NCBI GenBank assembly: GCA_022561355.1
Contig: JADFRJ010000010.1
Coordinates: forward strand, 1 to 20,063
DNA from: Chloroflexota bacterium
GTDB lineage: Bacteria; Chloroflexota; Dehalococcoidia; DSTF01; RBG-16-68-14
Direction of reading: 5' to 3'
DNA length: 20,063 nt
How positions within the stretch are numbered: the stretch's first letter is position 1; every line of letters begins with the position of its first letter. The notes below the pieces were generated by a model, which saw only the letters and a list, made by a program, of their open reading frames with translations, was not told where the DNA came from and ran no database searches. The position numbers and the translations under genes were made by a program. Below are positions 1 to 7,172 of the stretch, piece by piece.

Positions 1-339
1 GCGTATGTCCCGTATCGTCCCGCGGTTCCAATTGCTTATACGTATACACCGAAACAAGGCGATTCTGCAAAACAAACTTCGGCGATCTGCGGGCATTAGC
101 AGGCGGCCGACCAGCTCCTCAGCGACCTCCGCGAAGCCTCAGACGAAGTACGGGACCAGCCCGCCGCCCAAGCCGGAAGAAGCGTCCCTGACCAAAGGTC
201 AGGCCTTCTTCCAAGCTACCGCCGCAGCGTAGCCGCGAACCCGGCCATCTACGGCGCTCTGGAGACCGTCGCCGAAGACCAGCCCGTCAACGACCTCATC
301 CTGAACTTCATCGATAGCCTTACCAGAGTGGAAGACTGA
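1..339 (+). pseudogene. 3' remnant of an unrecognised, possibly interrupted ORF
   Basis: Frame 1 is open from the window edge to a TAG at 97-99, and again from 100 to the TGA at 337-339. The second part (about 79 residues) has GC-rich third positions and reads like a real protein: an alpha-helical start (QAADQLLSDLREASDEV) and a C-terminus of NPAIYGALETVAEDQ type. It has no ATG, GTG or TTG start with a ribosome site, so it looks like the tail of a longer gene. Before the stop, frame 3 reads NFGDLRALA, which would join smoothly to the tail after a frameshift near 97. I do not recognise the family. It could be a frameshifted gene, a nonsense-interrupted gene or chance openness. The gene, if real, begins outside the window. 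Confidence 0.25.
175..212. repeat. Long imperfect hairpin with a 3-nt loop
   Basis: The inner stem CCTGACC (187-193), loop AAA (194-196) and GGTCAGG (197-203) pair perfectly. The flanking GGAAGAAG (175-182) and CTTCTTCC (205-212) extend the stem across a small asymmetric internal loop, giving 15 base pairs in all. There is no T-run afterwards, so it is not a standard terminator. It resembles the short 3-nt-loop hairpins near 16450 and 18950 in this window. Confidence 0.55.
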
Positions 340-377
340 TGTGGTTGTGGTTCTACCTAACACGCCTGAATAGGTCG

Positions 378-395
378 GCTTAGTATCGGCTAAGC
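378..395. promoter_or_regulatory. Putative operator 1 upstream of the P450
   Basis: GCTTAGTATCGGCTAAGC is an inverted repeat (GCTTAG, 6-nt spacer, CTAAGC). The same core recurs 46 bp downstream at 424-440 with one base changed in the spacer. A CATAAT at 401-406 could be a -10 box; this site would then overlap the -35/spacer region. Two copies of a dyad in the only gene-free stretch ahead of the P450 are typical of a TetR- or MarR-type repressor target. The regulator is not in the window. Confidence 0.5.
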
Positions 396-416
396 AACTA
401 CATAATCCCGGCTGGA

Positions 417-443
417 TATCTTAGCTTAGTATCTGCTAAGATA
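417..443. promoter_or_regulatory. Putative operator 2 upstream of the P450
   Basis: A perfect 9-bp inverted repeat, TATCTTAGC (417-425) and GCTAAGATA (435-443), encloses TTAGTATCT. Inside it lies the core shared with the site at 378 (GCTTAGTATC, then T instead of G, then GCTAAG; 424-440). It lies about 80 bp before the P450 start. A regulator bound here could block promoter escape, or promoter access if TAAGAT (437-442) is the -10. The repeat is seen directly; the function is inferred. Confidence 0.55.
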
Positions 444-523
444 GTGAGCGCAACTTCAGCACCCTAATCAGAGGCTAGAACTAACATCAGACTAGTGCCA
501 GTGCGAGATAGATGGAGGCCAGA

Positions 524-1798
524 ATGGTAGTAGACAAGACCAAGGAGCCCGCGAAGAAGAGCCGGGAGCGAGACTGGGCGACGGACTACGATATCTTCGC
601 AAAGCAGTACATCAAGGACCCCTTCCCCATCTGGGACAAGCTGCGCGACGAGTGCCCGGTCGCCCATACGGAGCGCTGGGGCGGCTCTTGGATGCCGACG
701 CGCTACGAGGATCTATTGAACATCGCGCGCGACATCCAGCACTTCTCCTCACGCGACATCCTGGTAGCCCCCGGCGGCCCGCCCCCGGAGGAGGGCGATG
801 ATAGATGGGACGAAGATGCGGATGTGCCAGAGGCCCTGCGCGACTACGCGCCGGAGGCCCCGCCCATCACGTCCGACCCGCCGATTCACACCTGGGCGCG
901 CAAGCTCCTCCTGAAGCCCTTCTCCGCGAAGGAAGTTGCGAAGTTTGAGCAGCTCACACGCGACAACTGCAACAAGCTCATCGACGGCTTCATTGACAAG
1001 GGCCGCTGCGACGGCGCCGTTGACTACGCGCAGGAGATCCCTTCTTACGTAATCGCCAGTATGCTCGGCATCCCCAGGGACATGACAGCCCAGTTCACCA
1101 GCTGGGTGCAGAACTTCCTGGAGTTGGGCCTTACGAACACCGACCTTCAGGCAGAGTCAGGCCGCGAGATCTTCACCTTCCTCTTTGAACAGATCGAAGA
1201 CCACAAGGCGAACCCCAAGGACGACCTGATTGACTACCTCCTCAACGAAAAGGTCGATGGCGAGCCCGTGCCGGACACACACGTGCTGGGCACCTGCTTC
1301 CTCATCCTCCTCGCCGGCATCGACACAACGTGGAGTTCGATCGGCTCAGCGTTTTGGCACCTAGCGCAGCACCCCGAAGACCGCAAGCGCCTGATCGAAG
1401 AGCCAGAGCTGATCGACATGGCCATCGAAGAACTGCTGCGCGCTTACTCTCCTGTGACCATGGCCCGCTACGTTGCCGAGGACGTCGACTATAACGGCTG
1501 TCCGATGAAAGAAGGCGATCGGCTGCTGATGAACTTCCCGGCGGCGAATCGCGACCCGCGTAAGTTTGAGAACCCCGACCAGGTGATCCTCGACCGCGAG
1601 AACAACCCCCATATCGCGTTTGGCGTGGGCATCCACCGCTGCGCCGGCTCGAACCTCGCCCGCATGGAGATGAAGGTCTCCATCCAGGAGTTCCTGAAGC
1701 GCATCCCGGACTTCAAGCTCGAAGACCCGGACGCCGTCACGTGGGCCGGTGGCCAGGTCCGCGGCCCGCGTAAGATGGGGCTCGTGTTCTCGGCGTAA
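524..1798 (+). CDS. Cytochrome P450 (bacterial class I)
   Basis: This is a soluble heme monooxygenase of 424 aa. The I-helix oxygen-activation motif AGIDTT is at 264-269, ExxR (EELLR) at 302-306, and the heme loop FGVGIHRCAG at 366-375 with Cys373 as thiolate ligand. There is no membrane anchor, as expected for bacterial P450s. I chose ATG 524 because GGAGG at 514-518 sits 5 nt upstream; ATG 512 has no ribosome site and overlaps that GGAGG. An acidic, proline-rich stretch at about 83-115, around PGGPPPEEGDD, enlarges the B-C loop region where substrate recognition occurs. The ferredoxin gene follows after 39 bp and is the probable electron donor; no ferredoxin reductase is visible. Two dyads upstream suggest repression relieved by a ligand. 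The substrate cannot be read from the sequence. Confidence 0.97.
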   Translation: MVVDKTKEPAKKSRERDWATDYDIFAKQYIKDPFPIWDKLRDECPVAHTERWGGSWMPTRYEDLLNIARDIQHFSSRDILVAPGGPPPEEGDDRWDEDADVPEALRDYAPEAPPITSDPPIHTWARKLLLKPFSAKEVAKFEQLTRDNCNKLIDGFIDKGRCDGAVDYAQEIPSYVIASMLGIPRDMTAQFTSWVQNFLELGLTNTDLQAESGREIFTFLFEQIEDHKANPKDDLIDYLLNEKVDGEPVPDTHVLGTCFLILLAGIDTTWSSIGSAFWHLAQHPEDRKRLIEEPELIDMAIEELLRAYSPVTMARYVAEDVDYNGCPMKEGDRLLMNFPAANRDPRKFENPDQVILDRENNPHIAFGVGIHRCAGSNLARMEMKVSIQEFLKRIPDFKLEDPDAVTWAGGQVRGPRKMGLVFSA

Positions 1799-1837
1799 CG
1801 GCCGCGGATTGAGCCAGAAGGAAGGTAAGGAAGCCAC

Positions 1838-2032
1838 ATGAAAGTTCGAGTAGACGCGGAGAAGTGCCAGGGCCATAACCGGTGCGTCACGGTCGCGGGC
1901 GAACTGTTCGACGTCGACGAGCTGGGCTACGCACACGAAAAGAACGATGGCGTCGTGCCGCCGGAGCTAGAAGAGAAGGCGCGCCGGGCCGTCGACAACT
2001 GCCCGGAAGTCGCTATCACTATCGAAGATTAG
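1838..2032 (+). CDS. P450-associated ferredoxin, 3Fe-4S type
   Basis: This is a 64-aa acidic ferredoxin that should pass single electrons to the P450 encoded just upstream. The cluster motif is C10-x2-H13-x2-C16 with a distal C55-P56. The usual second Cys of a 4Fe-4S motif is replaced by His13, the pattern of ferredoxins partnering actinobacterial-type P450s. AAGGAAG (about 1827-1833) precedes the ATG. The gene lies 39 bp after the P450 stop, so the two are almost surely co-transcribed, and a strong hairpin closes the unit at 2073-2100. The reductase needed to complete the chain must be encoded elsewhere. Confidence 0.95.
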   Translation: MKVRVDAEKCQGHNRCVTVAGELFDVDELGYAHEKNDGVVPPELEEKARRAVDNCPEVAITIED

Positions 2033-2072
2033 GTTTACGCTCGCGCAGGGCGCCTACCCATCCCGCTATTGA

Positions 2073-2100
2073 GAACGGCCCGCCCAAAGGCGGGTCGTTC
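2073..2100 (+). terminator. Hairpin terminator after P450-ferredoxin
   Basis: A 12-bp stem, GAACGGCCCGCC (2073-2084) with GGCGGGTCGTTC (2089-2100), contains one G-U pair and a CAAA loop, and is followed by the T-containing stretch TGTGTCAT. It lies 41 bp after the ferredoxin stop. The T-tract is weak, so termination may be partial, but the position and stem strength fit a terminator that separates the P450 unit from the MATE gene. Confidence 0.7.
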
Positions 2101-2159
2101 TGTGTCATGCTTCACTCACGCCCGCTAGCTCGCCGCACCGGCCGCCGCTAACCTGAGCC

Positions 2160-3527
2160 GTGGCTCAAGAAACAAAGCCGCCGCCCGGCCCTGAGGACGG
2201 CGAGCAGCTCCCAACCACCGTCTTCAAACTCGCCGGCCCGGTCCTCATCGAGCGGCTCTCTGTCTCCGTGCTCTCCGGCGTCGACGCCTTCCTCGTCGGC
2301 CACTACGTCGGCGTCGACGCTGTGGCTGCTATCGGCATCAGCGCGCTGCTGTTCTGGGTGCCGCTGGCCGGGGCGTTCGGCCTCGATATCGCGACCACAG
2401 CCGTGATCGCGCGCGACTACGGCGCCGGCACGGCCGGCAACCTCGAACGCACGCTGCGCGCGTCGCTCTTGATCGCCTTCATCTGGGGCCTCATCGCGAC
2501 AACCGCGCTCTGGACGCTGGCCGGGCCGCTTATGACGATGATGGACGCCGAGCCGGAAGTACGGGCCTTCGGCATCGACTACATTCGCGCCGCCTCACTA
2601 TCCTTCCCGCTCCTGCTCTTGATGTTCGCCGCCAGCGGGGCCATGCGCGGCCTCGGCAACACCTGGATTCCGATGCTAATGTCGATCGTGCTCAACATCG
2701 TCAACGCCGTCGTCGCGTTCCTGCTGATCAGCGGCGTGATCGGGATCGAGCTAGAGGTGCTGGCTTCAGGCATCGGAACGGCCGCGGGCGGTGCGGTCGG
2801 CGGCGCGCTCGCGGTCTTCGTCCTCTACCGCGGCGTCGGGCCCGCCCGGTACGAGTTCCGCAAGGCGCTCCAGACCGGCAGGACCGAGGTCAAGCGCCTC
2901 GCCAACCTCGGCGTGCCGGCCGGGCTGGAGGAGGTGCAGTTCATGCTCGCCTTCCTCGTCTACACCAGACTCGTCAGCGGGCTCGGCACGGCGGCGATTG
3001 CGGCGCACACGATTGCGCTGCGCACGCTGGAGCTGGCGATCGCTCCCGGCTTCGCGTTCGGCGCGGCGGCCACCACGTTGGTGAGCCGCTTCCTCGGCGC
3101 GCGCCAGCCGGCGATCGCCGAACGAGCCGCCATCATCACCCAGATCTGGGCGATCGGCACGATGATCGTGCTGGGCGGCCTGCTCGCCATCTTCGCCCCG
3201 CAGTTCGTCGGCATCTTCGTCGACGACCAGGAAGTGATCGATATCGGCGCGAAGCTCCTGCGCATCTTCGCGATCGCCTTCCCCTTCATGGGGCTGCACG
3301 CGTCGCTGGGCGGCGCCCTGCGCGGGGCGGGCGACGTCCGCTACGTGCTGGGCGTGATCACAGTGACAGCCTGGCTCGTGCGCATCCCCATCGCGATCGT
3401 GCTCACGATTGTCTTCGGCCTGGGCGCCCCTGGCGCCTGGATCGGCGCAACGACCGAGAACATCGTCCGTGGCGGCCTGATCTGGCAGCGCTTCCGCGCA
3501 GGCGGCTGGAAGGAGAAGGTGGTCTAG
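2160..3527 (+). CDS. MATE family efflux transporter
   Basis: This is a 455-aa inner-membrane protein with about twelve hydrophobic segments. The N-terminal segment (LAGPVLIERLSVSVLSGVD, then AFLVGHYVGVDAVAAIG) and the internal ASGAMRGLGNTW and later GGALRGAGDVRY repeats are typical of the two related halves of MATE/NorM/DinF proteins, which export cationic drugs or metabolites using Na+ or H+ gradients. The start is GTG at 2160 with only a weak TGAG upstream; no better start precedes the first membrane segment. A terminator separates it from the ferredoxin, so it may have its own promoter. It converges on the minus-strand gene ending at 3542, with 14 bp between. Substrate unknown. Confidence 0.92.
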   Translation: MAQETKPPPGPEDGEQLPTTVFKLAGPVLIERLSVSVLSGVDAFLVGHYVGVDAVAAIGISALLFWVPLAGAFGLDIATTAVIARDYGAGTAGNLERTLRASLLIAFIWGLIATTALWTLAGPLMTMMDAEPEVRAFGIDYIRAASLSFPLLLLMFAASGAMRGLGNTWIPMLMSIVLNIVNAVVAFLLISGVIGIELEVLASGIGTAAGGAVGGALAVFVLYRGVGPARYEFRKALQTGRTEVKRLANLGVPAGLEEVQFMLAFLVYTRLVSGLGTAAIAAHTIALRTLELAIAPGFAFGAAATTLVSRFLGARQPAIAERAAIITQIWAIGTMIVLGGLLAIFAPQFVGIFVDDQEVIDIGAKLLRIFAIAFPFMGLHASLGGALRGAGDVRYVLGVITVTAWLVRIPIAIVLTIVFGLGAPGAWIGATTENIVRGGLIWQRFRAGGWKEKVV

Positions 3528-3541
3528 GCGACGCCGAAGCG

Positions 3542-4849
3542 TCAGCCCACGTAGATGCGGGCGATCTGGCCGAAGAGCGTCACGTAGTAGACGTCGCGGT
3601 TCCAGCCTGGGCAGAAGAACATGCCGGACGACCGTTCTGCGCCTGAGTGAACGCGTCCTCGCTCCTCGCCCGTCTCTAGATCCAGCACCACGACATAGTC
3701 GCCGTCTTCCTGAACGTCATCGACGATCAGCTCGCGCGTCTCAGCGAACAGCATCGGCTGCTGGAAGTTGCGGATGTCCTTCACCCACAGCTCGCGGAGA
3801 CCGTCGGGGCCGTAGCGCCAACCGCCAAGCTTCCCACTGTTGGAGTCATAAGCGACAAGGATGTGGCTGTCCTGGTCGTAGAGCGGCGGCGCGATGATGC
3901 CAGCGTTCGGCAGCCCGAACGGCGTCAGCGCGTCTCGATTGCTCGCGTCGGCGGTCGACATCCGAAATACGTGCTGCGGCCCCGACGCGGTCTCATGCAG
4001 CGCAGGCGGGGCGGTACCAGTGGGACGAGGCGTGAGGATGGCGAGCGCACCAACCGCAGCGCCCATGTCTTGGAACCAGACGTTGTCATCGCCGACGCAG
4101 GTGTCCCAAGCGAACGACTGGTCCTCTCCCGGCAGGTCATAGTCGCCGATCCAGCCGTCATCTAATTCTAGCTTCCCCTCGGCGTAGCGGAGGCGGTAGG
4201 CCTTTGAATCGCTGGTCGCGTAGACGAACTCGCCGTCCGGCGTACGGTCGATGCAGATGCGGCCTACGGAGTTGTCGGGGAACTCGAAGCGATCGACCTC
4301 CTCCAGCTTCTCCGGCTCCAACACAGAGAAGTGCGAGGGTGCCGAGAGCTGGATGTCTTTCATGATCAGGTTGCCATCAGAGAGGATCAGCAGGCCATTG
4401 TAGGCGCAGTCGATCGGTAGCTCGCGCTCGGCAACGACCGCGCAGTCTGGCGACAGCCGATGGCAGTAATTGCCGTTGGTCATGTAGAGGTCACCGTTTT
4501 CATGAACAACAACGGCCCCGCACCAGTTGTGGCCGCCAGATGGCAGCTTCGGTGAGGAGGCGAGCGGCTCTAGCGAGAGCGGGTCGACCTTCTCCAGCCA
4601 GCCGAACGACTCGTCCGGCTGGAATGGCGGGGCGCCGCCTTGCAGGTAGAGTTCGCCGGCGTCGCGCTGGACGAACATCACAGGCCACCGGCCCGCGCAC
4701 TCGCGCATTGTGGCTCTTAGCTCATCGCCGGGCTGGAGGTTGAGGCCGGGGCCGGCCGCTGATTTCTGTCGCCGGGGGCCGCCGCACTCGCAGGGCCAGA
4801 CCGAGGGATAGTAGCCGGGCATCGGGCCCACGCGGTCGAGTTCGGTCAT
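3542..4849 (-). CDS. Beta-propeller-like protein of unknown function (435 aa)
   Basis: The protein is soluble, with no signal peptide or membrane segment. It contains repeated strand-turn units such as HENGDLYMTNGNYCHRL, LSDGNLIMKD, TPDGEFVYATSDSKAYRL and ETRELIVDDVQEDGDYVVVL, which resemble blades of PQQ-like, SMP-30-like or YVTN propellers. No complete catalytic motif is recognisable. Two cysteines (PCECGG) lie near the N-terminus at about 20-22. Its ATG overlaps the TGA of the 45-aa ORF (ATGA at 4846-4849) and has no clear ribosome site, so translation is probably coupled. It is the last gene of the leftward dehalogenase unit. It could be a lactonase- or quinoprotein-like enzyme or a binding protein; the fold assignment is inference. 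Confidence 0.8.
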   Translation of the reverse strand: MTELDRVGPMPGYYPSVWPCECGGPRRQKSAAGPGLNLQPGDELRATMRECAGRWPVMFVQRDAGELYLQGGAPPFQPDESFGWLEKVDPLSLEPLASSPKLPSGGHNWCGAVVVHENGDLYMTNGNYCHRLSPDCAVVAERELPIDCAYNGLLILSDGNLIMKDIQLSAPSHFSVLEPEKLEEVDRFEFPDNSVGRICIDRTPDGEFVYATSDSKAYRLRYAEGKLELDDGWIGDYDLPGEDQSFAWDTCVGDDNVWFQDMGAAVGALAILTPRPTGTAPPALHETASGPQHVFRMSTADASNRDALTPFGLPNAGIIAPPLYDQDSHILVAYDSNSGKLGGWRYGPDGLRELWVKDIRNFQQPMLFAETRELIVDDVQEDGDYVVVLDLETGEERGRVHSGAERSSGMFFCPGWNRDVYYVTLFGQIARIYVG

Positions 4850-4983
4850 GCGAGATACTGTTTCGACAGGCCGTCGATCGACTCGAAGAACTCACGCGCG
4901 ACCTCGTGGATGATCTCCTTTATAGGCCGGACTTCTTCGATCCAGCTTGCAGCCTTGCCCGTGAGCGCGATGCTCGCCTCCAT
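4846..4983 (-). CDS. 45-aa ORF resembling an NMO C-terminal tail
   Basis: The small protein (MEASIALTGKAASWIEEVRP start, SKQYLA end) begins at an ATG with GGAG 6 nt upstream; that GGAG overlaps the TAG stop of the 158-aa gene. Its TGA overlaps the ATG of the 435-aa gene, so it sits translationally coupled between two genes. The segment GKAASWIEEVRPIKEI matches the spacing of GQVAALIDEVVSVEDV near the C-terminus of the NMO-like protein encoded two genes upstream. It may be a leftover tail of a second flavoprotein copy, or a genuine short helical protein. It is in the same frame as the 158-aa gene, separated by the TAG and three codons. No function can be assigned. Confidence 0.55.
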   Translation of the reverse strand: MEASIALTGKAASWIEEVRPIKEIIHEVAREFFESIDGLSKQYLA

Positions 4984-4992
4984 GTCGATCTC

Positions 4993-5469
4993 CTACTCCC
5001 GGACGAGGTCCGTGTCGATGCGGCGCATACGGGTCACTCGCTTGAGGGGAACAATAACCCAAACCAGTTCGTCGCCGTCCAGCTCGCGCGTCACCGCGAT
5101 TACTTCGTTGTTGGGACGGAGGACGTGCTTGCCATCCTCCCAGGTTGCGGCGACGTTGATCGGCTGCCAGTTGAACCCGCTCACATCGTTGACGCCGTTC
5201 TCCAGTGTGCCGTCGCAGACCATGTCGTGGATGATGGGAGCGCTTGTGATCACGACGCGGTTCCCGCACTGCTCGACGCGCTCGACGTGGCTCAGGTCGT
5301 CGACAGGCTCGCCGTTCATCTCGACCGCGTGTGCCTTCCACAGCCCGCGCATGTCAGCGACGCCGGGCGCCAGCGGCTCCGTGCATCCGGCCAGCACCGG
5401 CGGCGGCATCTCGTCCTTCCAACCACCCTCCGGCGTGTGCGCGACGGGGATCTCGCGAGCCAGCACCAT
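4993..5469 (-). CDS. 158-aa protein of unknown function, beta-rich
   Basis: The N-terminal third has PVLAGCTEPLAPGVADMRG. It is followed by alternating strands (VERVEQCGNRVVITSAPIIH, GTLENGVNDVSG, INVAATWEDGKHVLRP, IAVTRELDGDELVWVIVP) that look like a lipocalin- or FABP-like barrel domain. There is no signal peptide and no catalytic motif I recognise. The start at 5469 is 2 bp after the NMO-like gene's TAG, so it is read as part of the same transcript. Proteins of this shape would be ligand carriers or small isomerases, but that is inference. The opposite strand is also open here, but only this frame gives a coherent protein and operon spacing. Confidence 0.75.
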   Translation of the reverse strand: MVLAREIPVAHTPEGGWKDEMPPPVLAGCTEPLAPGVADMRGLWKAHAVEMNGEPVDDLSHVERVEQCGNRVVITSAPIIHDMVCDGTLENGVNDVSGFNWQPINVAATWEDGKHVLRPNNEVIAVTRELDGDELVWVIVPLKRVTRMRRIDTDLVRE

Positions 5470-5471
5470 GG

Positions 5472-6368
5472 CTAGCTAACTGGAGCCGTCTGCGCGATCT
5501 CGTCGAACTTGGCGATGACCTCCCGCGCAAGCTCGGGTCCGCCTTCGAACAGCTCACGGAAGACGTCCTCCACCGACACCACCTCATCGATCAGCGCGGC
5601 GACCTGGCCCATCTGCGTCCGCTTGCTCGAGGTGCCCAGCACCTCCTCCGCGAACGCCGGCTTGGAGATGCGCGGCCGGATGCGCCCCTCCGCGGACATC
5701 GTCGATGTGTCGTCGGCGGCCAGCACCAGCTTGGCGACGTGGTCGCCGTAGCTTGCCGCCGCTTCCTTCGTCACCATCAGGCGCGTGCCGAGCTGCACGC
5801 CGTCCGCGCCGAGCGCCATCACCGCGACGATGCCGGCGCGGTCGGCTACTGTTCCGCAGGCCACCAGCGGGATGTCCGGCAAGGCCCGCCGGACCGCCGG
5901 GATCAGCACCATCATGGCGATCTCTTGCTCGCCACGATAGCCTCCTGACTCGGTCGGCTCCGCGATCAGACAATCTACTCCGGCATCCGCGGCCTTCCGC
6001 GCGTGGTACGTGCTCGCAACAACGTGCCCGACCGTGACCCCGCCTTCCTTGAGCTGGGCGGTCAGTATCTTTGGGTTGCCGGCGGACGTGATCACCACCG
6101 GCACCTGCTCCTCCACGCAGACCTTGGCCTTCTCAGCGGTCATCTCAGGGCTGCCCATGGCCAGCGGGAAGTTGATCGAGAACGGCTTGTCGGATTTCGA
6201 CCGAAACTCCTGGATCGCCTCACGCAGGCCATCGGCCGGCATGACCCCCTCGATACAGCCCAGCCCTCCGGCGTTCGAGACGACGATGCCAAGCTCAGGC
6301 TTCGGCGTGATGCCGCCCATCACCAATGGGTAGCGGATGCCAAATAGATCGCAGACTGCGTTCGACAT
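5472..6368 (-). CDS. Nitronate monooxygenase-like FMN protein with Tyr replacing the motif His
   Basis: This 298-aa TIM-barrel flavoprotein belongs to the nitronate monooxygenase/2-nitropropane dioxygenase/FabK group. Visible motifs are the N-terminal RYPLVMGGI (12-20), SNAGGLGCIEG (31-41) and the phosphate-binding GADGVQLGTRL (187-197). At the position where the family has GGHRG or GGHIG with its catalytic His, this protein has GGYRG (Tyr144). Activity on nitronates is therefore doubtful, and a different oxidation or a reductase role is possible. GGAAGGAG precedes ATG 6368. It lies 27 bp after the halohydrin-dehalogenase-like gene and 2 bp before the 158-aa gene, in the same leftward unit. 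Confidence 0.88.
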   Translation of the reverse strand: MSNAVCDLFGIRYPLVMGGITPKPELGIVVSNAGGLGCIEGVMPADGLREAIQEFRSKSDKPFSINFPLAMGSPEMTAEKAKVCVEEQVPVVITSAGNPKILTAQLKEGGVTVGHVVASTYHARKAADAGVDCLIAEPTESGGYRGEQEIAMMVLIPAVRRALPDIPLVACGTVADRAGIVAVMALGADGVQLGTRLMVTKEAAASYGDHVAKLVLAADDTSTMSAEGRIRPRISKPAFAEEVLGTSSKRTQMGQVAALIDEVVSVEDVFRELFEGGPELAREVIAKFDEIAQTAPVS

Positions 6369-6395
6369 GCTTACTCCTTCCCTACGACGTAGGGC

Positions 6396-7154
6396 CTAGA
6401 CCCAGCCACCCGCGTATCCGACGAATTGGCCTGTTGTGAACTGGCTCGTGCCATCGAGGAACGCCATACAGAACGCCGCGCACTCCTCGACCGTGCCCAG
6501 CCGTTTCATCGGTACCGCCGCTTCGATCCGCGTGCGAACTTCGGGGTCATCCCCGCCGCTGGCCCGCAGGAACTCAGGAAAGTCCATGAAGTTCGTGCCG
6601 AGGGCGTTCACCTGCACGCCGGTCCGCGCGACCTCGCGCGCGACGTTCTTGATCAGCATGTTCGCCCCGGCGCGCGCAGCGGAGTAGAGTGGCGCGTTGT
6701 TTGTCGGCCGCGCGCCCGCGGCGCTCGTCAGCACCAGTATCTGGCCGCTCTGCCGCTCCACCATAGGCGGCGTCACCGCCTTGAGGAAGTGGTACGGAAG
6801 TTCGATACAGCCCTGTACCACCTCCTTGAGGTCATCAGTCGATGAGTCCATGAACCGGCCTGTGACAACGCGGCCCGAGAACATTGTCGCCGCATCGATC
6901 TTGCCGAACCGCTTAAGGCCCGCCTCGACGATCTGCGTGAACGGGTTCGCGTCGCTGCTTCGGCCTACGCCCTCCACGACCTCAACAGCCGCGCCCGTGC
7001 CTTCGAGCTCGTCGACGAGTACGTCTGTAGGATCGCCGATGACGAGATCGTGCCCTCGCTCCGCAAGGAGCCGCGCTATCGGCGGACCCACGAAGAAGCT
7101 AGCGTTGGCGATTAGCGCGACACGGCGCGCGGATGTTGACGTGCTATCTGACAT
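6396..7154 (-). CDS. Halohydrin dehalogenase-like SDR-fold protein
   Basis: This 252-aa protein has an SDR fold but not the chemistry of an ordinary SDR. The catalytic trio is Ser144-x12-Tyr157-x3-Arg161 (LTSAAG, LYSAARAGA), where SDR oxidoreductases have YxxxK. S-x12-Y-x3-R is the halohydrin dehalogenase signature (S132/Y145/R149 in HheC, from memory). The TGxxxGxG cofactor motif is absent; in its place is IANASFFVGPP, with A16-x4-F21-x-G23 where these enzymes have T-x4-F/Y-x-G at the halide site. GTNFM (186-190) matches HheC GPNYL, and RLGT near 218 and TGQFVGYAGG near 241 also align. The family closes vicinal haloalcohols to epoxides, releasing halide. GGGAG precedes ATG 7154. Ala16 for Thr is a deviation, so activity needs testing. 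The neighbouring haloalkane dehalogenases support the call. Confidence 0.68.
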   Translation of the reverse strand: MSDSTSTSARRVALIANASFFVGPPIARLLAERGHDLVIGDPTDVLVDELEGTGAAVEVVEGVGRSSDANPFTQIVEAGLKRFGKIDAATMFSGRVVTGRFMDSSTDDLKEVVQGCIELPYHFLKAVTPPMVERQSGQILVLTSAAGARPTNNAPLYSAARAGANMLIKNVAREVARTGVQVNALGTNFMDFPEFLRASGGDDPEVRTRIEAAVPMKRLGTVEECAAFCMAFLDGTSQFTTGQFVGYAGGWV

Positions 7155-7172
7155 CGCGTGCTCCCTTCATCC

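Noticed and set aside
512..523. Alternative P450 start at ATG 512
   Set aside because: It has no ribosome site upstream and overlaps the GGAGG that serves ATG 524.
2766..3299. Minus-strand open frame opposite the MATE gene
   Set aside because: The product is a low-complexity Arg/Glu/Asp/Ala-rich string and the real gene on the plus strand has clear membrane segments.
1..5469. Reassignment of TAG (in-frame TAG at 97-99 and between the 158-aa and 45-aa ORFs)
   Set aside because: TAG ends many intact genes here (ferredoxin, MATE, NMO-like, halohydrin-dehalogenase-like, haloalkane dehalogenase 1, enoyl-CoA hydratase), so it is an ordinary stop.
4906..5475. Two plus-strand open frames of 189 codons over the 158-aa and 45-aa genes
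   Set aside because: Neither shows a recognisable domain or ribosome site, and the minus-strand genes fit the operon spacing and overlapping stops and starts.
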